Of a stretch of DNA of 7,531 nucleotides, positions 1-5,455 are shown piece by piece. The notes beneath the pieces were generated by a model. That model worked only from the letters and a program-made list of their open reading frames with translations, was not told the origin of the DNA and searched no databases. The position numbers and the translations under genes were made by a program. Numbering within the stretch: position 1 is the first letter of the stretch; each line of letters begins with the position of its first letter. This DNA is from Desulfuromonadaceae bacterium (GTDB lineage Bacteria; Desulfobacterota; Desulfuromonadia; Desulfuromonadales; Geopsychrobacteraceae), in contig DAOWKG010000214.1 of NCBI GenBank assembly GCA_030639985.1, forward strand, positions 1-7,531, in the 5' to 3' direction.

Positions 1-401
1 GAATGAAAGTTGCGCGGATATTGCTGTTGTTTAAGCATATTCAGGTGCAGGTGTTTCGGTTGATTCATCCTCGGGCAATTCGTTTGGTTAAGCTGGGTAA
101 TCGACCGGTTGACAAGGACGTACTGCAATCAATATTGGGCTTTTTTGCCCTGTTTATTGGTGTCTTTGCGGTTGGTTCAATCCTGTTGGCTGCTAGTGGT
201 ATGGATTTGGTCTCAGCAAGTGCAGCTGTGGTTGCCTGCTTGGCCAATATCGGTCCTGGGCTTGGAACTGTCGGCCCGGTAGATAATTTTGCCCATGTCC
301 CGGTTTTTGGGAAAACTGTTTTGATTGTTTGTATGCTGATGGGAAGGCTGGAGTTGTTTACCGTCTTGGTACTGTTTTTCCCCTCTTTCTGGCGTAAATA
401 G
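1..401 (+). CDS. trkH: TrkH-family potassium uptake protein, C-terminal part (5' end outside window)
   Basis: This is the C-terminal ~130 residues of the Trk/Ktr channel subunit that moves K+ across the inner membrane, normally gated by a cytoplasmic TrkA protein. The frame is open at the left edge, so the ATG at position 3 is probably an internal Met. Numbering from it, a basic cytoplasmic stretch with the family motif IHPRAIRLVKLGNRPV (21-36) leads into a membrane helix (about 43-65). The fourth pore loop follows with the selectivity-filter signature NIGPG (82-86) and GPVDNFA, then the last helix (about 103-126) with the GRLE-FTVLVLF motif and the typical FW-R-K end. All of this is characteristic of TrkH. 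The gene ends in TAG, followed 60 nt later by a hairpin. No trkA is visible; it would have to lie to the left or elsewhere. Confidence 0.95.
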   Translation, partial: MKVARILLLFKHIQVQVFRLIHPRAIRLVKLGNRPVDKDVLQSILGFFALFIGVFAVGSILLAASGMDLVSASAAVVACLANIGPGLGTVGPVDNFAHVPVFGKTVLIVCMLMGRLELFTVLVLFFPSFWRK

Positions 402-460
402 TTTATTTGCCGGGGGCACATAGCGAGTATATGTCCTCCGATTACTTCATCAAATAGCGA

Positions 461-493
461 AAGCCCCCATCGCCCGGTAGGCGATGGGGGCTT
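461..493. terminator. Strong hairpin between convergent trkH and pgeF, likely bidirectional terminator
   Basis: A perfect 14-bp inverted repeat (461-474 with 480-493, core GCCCCCATCGCC) encloses a 5-nt loop. It sits between two convergent genes, where a shared terminator is expected. The U-tract is poor on both sides: the + strand continues TTCCCCCCT, the - strand CTTTCGCTATTT. Termination is therefore inferred from position and stem strength rather than from a canonical T-run. Confidence 0.65.
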
Positions 494-561
494 CCCCCCT
501 CCGAAACCAATCTAGTCAGACTGGCTAATTAATAAATACAGGAGGAGTATAACCGGTAATT

Positions 562-584
562 CTGACAATATTCTGAATATTCAG
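562..584. repeat. Small AT-rich dyad downstream of pgeF
   Basis: A perfect 12-nt palindrome CTGAATATTCAG (573-584) overlaps a second near-copy of the left arm (CTGACAATATT, 562-572). The stretch can also fold as a 9-bp stem with a 2-nt bulge and a CTG loop. It lies in the 211-nt gap between trkH and pgeF, next to the A-tract repeat at 587-621. It may be a protein-binding site or part of the pgeF 3' end; the sequence does not decide. Confidence 0.35.
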
Positions 585-586
585 TT

Positions 587-621
587 ATAAAATAGAAAAA
601 AACCAAAAAAACTTATTTTAT
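587..621. repeat. 8-bp inverted repeat flanking two A7/T7 tracts at the pgeF stop codon
   Basis: Perfect arms ATAAAATA (587-594) and TATTTTAT (614-621) enclose two seven-base A tracts separated by CC. On the - strand the pgeF stop codon falls at the edge of the first arm, so its transcript would read U7-GG-U7 immediately after the stop. There is no GC-rich stem just upstream, so this is not a standard intrinsic terminator, but the U-tracts may help termination before the hairpin at 461-493. Confidence 0.35.
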
Positions 622-1404
622 TTGCATAAATCCAATTTGCCGTCCGGTTAAGCCGTTATCCCGTCGATGTGAAAAAAACAATTCGGGGTTGCAGCAGGTA
701 CATTCTGTAGCTGTTTCAATGTTTTGTGGATTTAACCCCGCTTGTTCAAGTTGCAGGCGACAGCTTAGGGGGATGTCCAGTCGCCAATGACCCAATTTGG
801 TTTCGTCTGCAATGTCGGACCAAAAACCGCTACCTTGTCTAAATGCGTCACGCACCGGACGGTCAACTTCGTAATTGTGAGCACCAATGCCTGGTCCAAT
901 TGCCGCCATAAGGCCCGAGGTTGTACAGTCAAAATTAGTCCGGATGGTTTTAATTACCTTAGGGATGAGTCCGTTTGCTGCACCACGCCAGCCAGCATGT
1001 ATAACTGCCGCAACTTTTGTCTCTTGGTGCCATACCAATATCGGGATGCAATCGGCCGTCAGAATCCCGATCATGATTTCCGTTTGATCAGTTACTATTG
1101 CATCGGCTTTAACGGTGAGGAAATGGCTTAGATCGGGATTGTCCTGATCTAGTAGCAAAATATCATCACCGTGAGATTGATTGACTGTCAGCAGGCGGTG
1201 AGGTGGTAAGTCAAATGCCCTTGCAAAAGTAGCCCGATTCCCTTCAATATTCACCTTCTGGTCAGCTGTGCCTAGTCCCAGATTCAAAGAATTATAGGGG
1301 GGGCGACTGACACCACCATTTCTGGTGCTGAAGCCGGCAACTACATTAGCGGTAAGCTGAGACGGTTGCAGGTAAGATATTCTATTGGTGCGGACAAGTT
1401 TCAT
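613..1404 (-). CDS. pgeF: Peptidoglycan-editing factor PgeF / YfiH-family purine nucleoside phosphorylase-like protein (laccase domain)
   Basis: Member of the YfiH/YlmD/LACC1 family (DUF152). Known members are Zn-dependent enzymes with purine nucleoside phosphorylase/adenosine deaminase activity, and E. coli YfiH has also been linked to removing mis-incorporated residues from peptidoglycan precursors. Visible signatures in the 263-aa protein are FSTRNGGVS (25-33), NQSHGD with the metal ligand H78, GILTADC with C119, HAGWRGAANG with H136, IGPGIGAHNYEV (169-180) and the C-terminal CTCCNPELFFSHRRD (235-249) and TGRQ. The length matches the family. The frame stays open to a GTG at 1425, but the ATG at 1404 has GGAG 5 nt upstream and starts where relatives do, so I use it. 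It lies 124 nt downstream of rluD on the same strand and is plausibly co-transcribed. It was formerly annotated as polyphenol oxidase/laccase. Confidence 0.93.
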   Translation of the reverse strand: MKLVRTNRISYLQPSQLTANVVAGFSTRNGGVSRPPYNSLNLGLGTADQKVNIEGNRATFARAFDLPPHRLLTVNQSHGDDILLLDQDNPDLSHFLTVKADAIVTDQTEIMIGILTADCIPILVWHQETKVAAVIHAGWRGAANGLIPKVIKTIRTNFDCTTSGLMAAIGPGIGAHNYEVDRPVRDAFRQGSGFWSDIADETKLGHWRLDIPLSCRLQLEQAGLNPQNIETATECTCCNPELFFSHRRDNGLTGRQIGFMQIK

Positions 1405-1528
1405 GTAATCTCCGTTATTGAACACGTTTCTTAATGATGATTTTTAGTGACAGCTTTATCTGCAGATTACGCTTATTTGCACAGATTGATAAAGTAAATT
1501 GCTATGAAAAGTACAAATCAGCGTTGAT

Positions 1529-2500
1529 CTATCCATCGGTTGTGGTTTGATCCAGGCAGGTAATGATGTTTTGTAGTATCTCCGGTATTTTACTGGAAAA
1601 TTCTAGATATTTTCCGCTGCTTGGGTGAATAAAACCCAACTTTTGCGCATGCAGTGCCTGGCCGGGAAGTTGATCAATCAATTTTCTTAGTTCCATATTT
1701 TTTAGAGCGATAGTTCTGGAACGGTTGCCGTAAAGTGGATCACCGATCAGGGGACAGTTTATTTCGGAAAAATGAACTCTGATCTGATGGGTACGTCCGG
1801 TTTCCAGCCGCAGTTCCATCAGACTTAAACGGCTGACATGGTATTGCTTTAGAACTTTCCAGTGGGTTACTGCTCGCTTACTGTTTTTGGCTTTGCCGCT
1901 CATCTTTTTGCGGTGGTTTGGATGTCGGCCGATAGGCTGGTCGATAGTCCCGGAGTTGGCACCGGGATTGCCGTGAACCAGTGCCAGATAGCGACGATTA
2001 ACCGTGTGTGCTTTGAATTGAGCCGCCAAATGTTGATGGCTCTGATCGTTTTTAGTGGCAACCAGGACTCCAGAGGTATCTTTATCGATCCGATGGACGA
2101 TTCCGGGGCGTAGTTCACCACCGATGCCGGCAAGGTCGGTACAGTGGTATAGCAGGGCATTAACCAGGGTACCGCTCTGGTGTCCCACTGCCGGATGGAC
2201 AACCATCCCGGCTGGTTTGTCAATAACAATCAGGTCCTGATCTTCGTAAAGAATCTGCAGCGGAATTGCTTCGGGCAGGGTTTCTAGAGGCTCTGGTTCG
2301 GGTAAGGTAACTTGAATCGCCTCACCACCCTTTAGTTTGCTACTGGCTTTGGTGGTGGCGCCATTTAAGGTTATATGGCCTTTATCGATCATCTTTTTCA
2401 GTTGAGATCGACTTATATCGGGGAGCGATTCAGCGACAAAGGCATCAAGGCGCATGCTTGATCGGTCGTCAGGGAAAAGCAGTTGTCTGGTTGCGAGCAT
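1529..2500 (-). CDS. rluD: 23S rRNA pseudouridine synthase, RluA/RluD family
   Basis: Isomerises specific uridines in rRNA to pseudouridine; RluD of E. coli acts on helix 69 of 23S rRNA (1911/1915/1917) during 50S assembly. The 323-aa protein has an N-terminal S4 RNA-binding domain (about 16-75: MRLDAFVAESLPDISRSQLK) and a catalytic domain. The latter contains IDKPAGMVVHPAVG (93-106), the active-site motif GIVHRIDKDTSGVLVATK (133-150) with catalytic Asp139, and LETGRTHQIRVH (232-243). The residue number, domain order and length agree with RluD, though the exact target uridines (RluD versus another RluA-type enzyme) cannot be read from sequence. The ATG directly abuts the stop of the upstream small gene (TAAATG), which points to translational coupling; the ribosome site is weak. 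Confidence 0.92.
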   Translation of the reverse strand: MLATRQLLFPDDRSSMRLDAFVAESLPDISRSQLKKMIDKGHITLNGATTKASSKLKGGEAIQVTLPEPEPLETLPEAIPLQILYEDQDLIVIDKPAGMVVHPAVGHQSGTLVNALLYHCTDLAGIGGELRPGIVHRIDKDTSGVLVATKNDQSHQHLAAQFKAHTVNRRYLALVHGNPGANSGTIDQPIGRHPNHRKKMSGKAKNSKRAVTHWKVLKQYHVSRLSLMELRLETGRTHQIRVHFSEINCPLIGDPLYGNRSRTIALKNMELRKLIDQLPGQALHAQKLGFIHPSSGKYLEFSSKIPEILQNIITCLDQTTTDG

Positions 2501-2770
2501 TTACCAGATCTGACTTTCGATTTTCCCCGCCTGCTTGATCATAACATCAACAATGGCGCGTTCATAAAGGTGATCCCGGTTTTGCATGTCAGGCGAAACG
2601 CGGGAATAGAAATGTTCACGCCCCTCTTCCAATTCTTCACCCATGAGCTCAAAAATACTGTCGCTTTTGATCCCTTCAGATACCTTGTCCTGGTTATATA
2701 GAGCAATATCGGATACGATAGCCCGAGCGAGACGAAATGCGAGATCCGGATTTTCTACCATTCTTGCCAT
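2501..2770 (-). CDS. Small protein of unknown function, translationally coupled to rluD
   Basis: I do not recognise a named family. The 89-aa product is soluble-looking, helical and acidic, without signal peptide, membrane segment or Cys. It opens MARMVENPDLAFRLARAIVSD, has a charged centre (FELMGEELEEGREHFYSRV) and ends in a helix closing on Trp (KIESQIW). I have a vague impression of similar small proteins beside rluD in Desulfuromonadales, but cannot verify it. The frame is open to a TTG at 2785; the ATG at 2770 has GGAGG 8 nt upstream and is the better start. Its TAA touches the ATG of rluD with no gap, so expression of the two is tied, and a good promoter sits about 60 nt upstream. A role linked to ribosome or RNA metabolism is only guilt by association. 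Confidence 0.8.
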   Translation of the reverse strand: MARMVENPDLAFRLARAIVSDIALYNQDKVSEGIKSDSIFELMGEELEEGREHFYSRVSPDMQNRDHLYERAIVDVMIKQAGKIESQIW

Positions 2771-2830
2771 AGAGTCAGCCTCCAACCCTCTGTTTGATTG
2801 ATTAATTACGTTAACATCTTTGTAAATTTA

Positions 2831-2859
2831 ATTTTATTAATTATCTCTCTATTTTGCAA
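2831..2859 (-). promoter_or_regulatory. Sigma70-like promoter of the 89-aa gene / rluD / pgeF cluster
   Basis: On the - strand, TTGCAA (2859-2854, 4 of 6 to TTGACA) is followed after exactly 17 nt by TAAAAT (2836-2831, 5 of 6 to TATAAT). The start codon is about 60 nt downstream. It is the best promoter match in the AT-rich 256-nt divergent gap (2771-3026). No operator was recognised in that gap. Confidence 0.5.
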
Positions 2860-2969
2860 GATAAATTAGCGGTTTTATTCAAAAAGGTGGGTTTTATTGT
2901 TGTCTATTAATCATAGTGCATGTTAATGTGGCTAAAATGATCAGCTTATTGTCCATAGTGGATGCCGGT

Positions 2970-2999
2970 TTGGTGCGGTTAATTTTTGTTTTTGATAAT
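2970..2999 (+). promoter_or_regulatory. Weak candidate promoter of the PAS/receiver genes
   Basis: TTGGTG (2970-2975) and GATAAT (2994-2999, 5 of 6) are separated by 18 nt and end 27 nt before the proposed PAS-gene start. The -35 match is poor (only TTG), so the call rests mainly on the -10 element and position. Confidence 0.3.
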
Positions 3000-3026
3000 T
3001 TATGACAAACTGTAGGGTGGCTATTG

Positions 3027-3482
3027 ATGGATCAACCTTCGGAAATTTTGCAAGAAAATCTCCAGCAGCGTGAAGAACTACAGCAACGGATCAAGGCGTT
3101 GCAGGAAGCCCAGGGCGAATTAGAGAAATCGGTGCGCCGCCGTACTGAAACACTCGAAATTCGTAATCACGTATTACAAATATCACAGGGAATTTTGGAT
3201 GTCCTACCGGTGGTAGTGTTTGGAATTGATCCTGAACAGATGATTGTCCATTGTAATGAATATGGTCGCAATCTCTTTCCTTATGGTGGTATTGGACCGT
3301 TAGGAAATGATCGGTATGAAGTTTTCCCGCCAAAAATTAATGAATTGATAGACCGGTTGGCTACAGAACGTATCCCCAAGGCAACAATAGAGGTTGGACA
3401 ACAGCGATTTCGGGGCGAAGTAAGAAGGTTGCATGAGACACTTTCGGAGGGGATAGTATTAGTTTTGATTCCGGAGGCTTAA
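3027..3482 (+). CDS. Coiled-coil plus PAS-like sensory protein without output domain
   Basis: The 151-aa protein has two parts. Residues about 5-50 are Gln/Glu/Leu-rich with heptad-like spacing (LQQREELQQRIKALQEAQ, ELEKSVRRRTETLEIRN), a predicted coiled coil for dimerisation or docking. Residues about 53-150 look like a PAS fold: GILDVLPVVVFGIDPEQMIV opens it in the usual way (last helix of the linker, then the first strands), followed by CNEYGRNLFPYGG and closing strands with GIVLVLIPE. No kinase, cyclase, HD-GYP or DNA-binding domain is attached, and there is no membrane segment, so it is a cytoplasmic adaptor or sensor. No cofactor-binding residue is recognisable. The start is ATG at 3027, preceded by AGGGTGG 6 nt upstream (an in-frame TTG just before it is less likely). 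It is followed 30 nt later by the receiver gene in the same direction. Confidence 0.75.
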   Translation: MDQPSEILQENLQQREELQQRIKALQEAQGELEKSVRRRTETLEIRNHVLQISQGILDVLPVVVFGIDPEQMIVHCNEYGRNLFPYGGIGPLGNDRYEVFPPKINELIDRLATERIPKATIEVGQQRFRGEVRRLHETLSEGIVLVLIPEA

Positions 3483-3483
3483 A

Positions 3484-3513
3484 GTGAATTGGCATTATTG
3501 CTTTAAAAACTAA
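3484..3513 (+). CDS. Possible 9-residue mini-cistron coupling PAS and receiver genes
   Basis: A GTG at 3484 lies 6 nt after a perfect GGAGG (3473-3477, inside the last codons of the PAS gene). It opens a frame MNWHYCFKN that ends in TAA at 3511-3513, overlapping the ATG of the receiver gene as TAATG. That ATG has no ribosome site of its own, so re-initiation after this mini-frame would explain its translation. The peptide itself need not have a function. The short length means chance cannot be excluded. Confidence 0.35.
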   Translation: MNWHYCFKN

Positions 3514-3890
3514 TGGGGGTACAGGAAGTGGAAAAAAAACAGGTTTTGTTTGTTGACGATGAGGAATGTTTGGCATTGTTGGGTGCCGATTTGTTGGAAG
3601 AGTTTGATTGTGAAGTGGCCTGTGCTTTTAATGGTGAAGAGGCGCTGCAAAAATTTATTCAGCAAATAACTTTCTTCGATTTAGTTATTACCGATGTGTC
3701 AATGCCGGGCATGAGTGGAATAGAATTGGCACAAGAAATTTATGCGGTTTCTCCGTCAACGCCAGTAATTCTATGCTCTGGGCATATGTTGACGATGCAG
3801 GAAGAGGGGATGGACAAAACCAATATTGTAAATGTACTGGTTAAAACCGAAGTTTGCACTAAACTGCCGGGGATGATTGCGGCATTATAA
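3513..3890 (+). CDS. Receiver-only (CheY-like) response regulator
   Basis: The 125-aa protein is a single phosphoacceptor receiver domain with nothing attached. Counting from ATG 3513, the acidic pocket is D15/D16 (VLFVDDEE), the phosphorylation site D61 in ITDVSMPGMSG, the switch Ser S89 in VILCSGH, and the conserved Lys K111 in VLVKTEV. The usual Pro after this Lys is replaced by Thr. The output must come through a partner protein, as in CheY or Spo0F. Two starts are possible: ATG 3513 (no own ribosome site, but overlapping the stop of a mini-frame as TAATG) and GTG 3528, 8 nt after GGGGGT, which would give the typical beginning MEKKQVLFVDDEE. I list the ATG and regard the choice as open. 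It follows the PAS gene, with which it is probably co-transcribed; no cognate histidine kinase is in the window. Confidence 0.88.
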   Translation: MGVQEVEKKQVLFVDDEECLALLGADLLEEFDCEVACAFNGEEALQKFIQQITFFDLVITDVSMPGMSGIELAQEIYAVSPSTPVILCSGHMLTMQEEGMDKTNIVNVLVKTEVCTKLPGMIAAL

Positions 3891-3892
3891 TC

Positions 3893-3917
3893 AAAAAAGC
3901 AATGATCGCCATTGGGC
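3893..3917 (-). terminator. Weak intrinsic terminator for the cytochrome b5-like gene
   Basis: On the - strand, CAATG and CATTG pair around a GCGAT loop, extended by AG/CT across a two-base bulge, and are followed directly by six T residues (3898-3893). The stem is short, but the arrangement is that of an intrinsic terminator about 90 nt after the stop of the leftward gene at 4007. On the + strand it has no T-run, so it does not serve the receiver gene well. Confidence 0.4.
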
Positions 3918-4006
3918 TATCAGTATTGTCGAATGGGTATAGTTTAATCCTGTCAACGTAGTATTCTATAGCCACATCCCTACCTTTAAATAGAGATTCC
4001 TTGCCA

Positions 4007-4330
4007 TCAAATCATATAAGTAAGAAGCATCAGTATGGTGACAAAAACCATTATGATTATTGATAATAGCGGTATTCCGGTTGTTTGCTGAGGTTTTTGA
4101 ACCGGTTGTGTTTGAATTTTTCCGACGATTGGAAATTTTTCCACTACCGTTCTTACATGTGGTGCTGATTTCAGTTCTTCGGTTAAATCGCATCCCGCTT
4201 TATGTGCTCCATCATGATTACCACCCTGCCAGTATTTACTGCCACTGAGATCATAAATTGTCTGGTTCACAGCCACATAGGCGGGGCGACCTTCACGGCC
4301 ATCAAATTTTGCCAGTTCTTCTATTGTCAT
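4007..4330 (-). CDS. Cytochrome b5-like heme/steroid-binding domain protein with C-terminal membrane anchor
   Basis: The 107-aa protein has a cytochrome b5-like domain (about 1-70) followed by a Gln/Pro-rich linker (72-84) and one hydrophobic helix (about 86-106) ending the protein. This suggests a tail-anchored heme protein of the inner membrane; there is no N-terminal signal, so the domain is probably cytoplasmic. Family features are EELAKFDGREGRPAYVAVNQ, TIYDLSGSKYWQGGNHDGAH with H39 and H43, AGCDLTEELKSAPH with H58, and FPIVGKI. H58 plus H39 or H43 are the candidate axial ligands; the classical HPGG motif of eukaryotic b5 is replaced by NHDGAH, as in predicted b5-like proteins of anaerobic prokaryotes. 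Its redox partner is unknown. The start is the ATG at 4330 with AAGGAG 7 nt upstream, rather than the TTG one codon earlier. It is a single gene, convergent with the receiver gene and divergent from proC. Confidence 0.85.
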   Translation of the reverse strand: MTIEELAKFDGREGRPAYVAVNQTIYDLSGSKYWQGGNHDGAHKAGCDLTEELKSAPHVRTVVEKFPIVGKIQTQPVQKPQQTTGIPLLSIIIMVFVTILMLLTYMI

Positions 4331-4353
4331 CAAGACTCTCCTTTGCTAACAAA

Positions 4354-4362
4354 TTTATAGCA
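4354..4362 (-). promoter_or_regulatory. Candidate extended -10 promoter of the cytochrome b5-like gene
   Basis: The - strand reads TGCTATAAA, an extended -10 (TGn plus TATAAA) 24 nt before the start codon, leaving a short leader that just contains the ribosome site. No -35 hexamer is recognisable at 16-18 nt. Confidence 0.3.
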
Positions 4363-4416
4363 GATGAATTTTTTACTTCGCTGTGCTAAATAAATCAAGG
4401 TGAATGGAGCTTTTAG

Positions 4417-4488
4417 ATGATTTTTTTGTTATTTAATAGATATTGTCTTGTGGGCTCATCCAGACTCTTCTCAAGCATTAGTAGTTAA
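4417..4488 (+). CDS. Possible 23-residue small ORF upstream of proC
   Basis: An ATG at 4417 preceded by GGAG with 7-nt spacing opens a 23-codon frame ending TAA at 4488, 16 nt before the proC start. The peptide begins MIFLLFNRYCLVG and ends Ser-rich (SSRLFSSISS). It has no Pro or attenuation-type codon run, so a classical proline leader peptide is not supported. It could be a short hydrophobic peptide, a translational lead-in for proC, or chance. Confidence 0.25.
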   Translation: MIFLLFNRYCLVGSSRLFSSISS

Positions 4489-4504
4489 AATAAAGGGGTA
4501 AGAA

Positions 4505-5317
4505 ATGACAAAAGGTCAAAAAATAGGTTTTATAGGTGGCGGTAACATGGCCGAGGCAACAATAAAAGGATTGTTGGCTGGGGCACTTCCAGCTGCCAAC
4601 ATTATTGTATCTGAGCCGAGTGATTCACGGCGTACACATTTGAAAGAAGCATTCGGGATTGAACTGGCAAAAAACAATCAAGACCTTATGGATAAATGTG
4701 ACATTATTGTTTTATCGATAAAGCCGCAAATTTTTGCTGAGGTGTTGGAAGAAGTCGCGGGGAGATATAGTGAAAATAAATTGATTATTTCTATTTTGGC
4801 TGGAGTTACCACCGCTGCCATCGAAAAGTTCTTTCAGGGTGCCCCCCGGGTTGTGCGAGTGATGCCCAATACTCCGGCCTTAGTTGGTGAAGGTGCCAGT
4901 GCGATTTGTCGTGGTCACCACTCCAGTCCTGAAGACCTTGATATTGTAAAACAACTATTCGAATCGGTTGGAAGGGTAGAGTTGATAGATGAGCGACAGA
5001 TGGATGCTGCTACCGGATTGTCCGGTTCCGGTCCCGCCTATATCTATACTGTCATAGAGGCATTAGCTGATGGTGGAGTACGGGAAGGATTACGACGTGA
5101 TATTGCCCATGCGTTAGCAGTGCAGACGGTGGTAGGAGCGGCATTGATGGTACGGGAGACCAAGGAGCACCCCGCTATTTTACGTGATCAGGTTTGTTCT
5201 CCTGGAGGAACTGCAATTGCGGGTATCAGTACTCTGGAAAAGAACGGACTGCGCACTACTTTGATGGAAGCGGTGTCGGCATCGGCATCTCGGTCACGTG
5301 AGTTGGGCGGTAGTTGA
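4505..5317 (+). CDS. proC: Pyrroline-5-carboxylate reductase
   Basis: Catalyses the last step of proline synthesis, NAD(P)H-dependent reduction of 1-pyrroline-5-carboxylate to L-proline, in the cytoplasm. The 270-aa length is standard. An N-terminal Rossmann fold starts with IGFIGGGNMAEATIKGLL (7-24), followed by VLSIKPQ, ISILAGVT and the VRVMPNTPALVGEGA motif. The C-terminal helical dimerisation domain carries the P5CR signature, from AATGLSGSGPAYIY through EALADGGVREGL to CSPGGTAIAGISTLE. The ATG at 4505 has AAGGGG 6 nt upstream. It stands alone, with no proA or proB beside it, and is followed by a strong terminator. A 23-codon frame lies immediately upstream; I could not find a convincing promoter. 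Confidence 0.97.
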   Translation: MTKGQKIGFIGGGNMAEATIKGLLAGALPAANIIVSEPSDSRRTHLKEAFGIELAKNNQDLMDKCDIIVLSIKPQIFAEVLEEVAGRYSENKLIISILAGVTTAAIEKFFQGAPRVVRVMPNTPALVGEGASAICRGHHSSPEDLDIVKQLFESVGRVELIDERQMDAATGLSGSGPAYIYTVIEALADGGVREGLRRDIAHALAVQTVVGAALMVRETKEHPAILRDQVCSPGGTAIAGISTLEKNGLRTTLMEAVSASASRSRELGGS

Positions 5318-5329
5318 GAGTATAGTTGC

Positions 5330-5388
5330 TTTGAGGAGCGGCAAAAACTCGGCTAACGCCTCAAACATTTGCCGCTCTTTTTCTCAAA
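5330..5388 (+). terminator. Intrinsic terminator of proC with nested repeats
   Basis: A perfect 10-bp stem GAGCGGCAAA (5336-5345) / TTTGCCGCTC (5368-5377) is followed by TTTTTCT. The 22-nt loop holds a small GGC-TAAC-GCC hairpin. An outer pair TTTGAG (5330-5335) / CTCAAA (5383-5388) flanks the T-run, and TTTGAGG (5330-5336) can alternatively pair with CCTCAAA (5359-5365) inside the loop. On the - strand no T-run follows, so it mainly serves proC. Confidence 0.85.
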
Positions 5389-5455
5389 TCAACTGTTTCA
5401 TTCCGGCTGCATCACACGGGGGTGGTCGATTCAGTATCAAATCCAATTTTAACCG

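Noticed and set aside
65..421. Long - strand frames inside trkH
   Set aside because: They lie opposite a well-recognised TrkH sequence and encode no recognisable domain; they are antisense shadows. The same applies to the frames opposite or within rluD, pgeF, proC, the AI-2E-family gene and the CNBD gene.
1405..1425. Longer pgeF reading frame starting at GTG 1425
   Set aside because: The GTG has no ribosome site, and the extra codons themselves contain the GGAG that serves the ATG at 1404.
1405..1528. Separate promoter or terminator between rluD and pgeF
   Set aside because: The best -35/-10 candidate matches poorly (3 of 6 at -35) and no hairpin with T-run is present, so I did not list one.
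2937..3005. Twenty-two-codon frame upstream of the PAS gene
   Set aside because: Only a weak GTGG ribosome site, overlap with the candidate promoter and no other coding sign; most likely chance.
3480..3512. PAS and receiver as one gene broken by a mutation
   Set aside because: They share a frame, but two in-frame stops, a separate ribosome site and complete domains on each side fit two genes better than a recent break. It remains an alternative only.
3915..3973. GGCTAT/ATAGCC distant pair after the receiver gene
   Set aside because: Six base pairs across a 47-nt loop with no T-run; not a supported terminator and expected by chance in AT-rich sequence.
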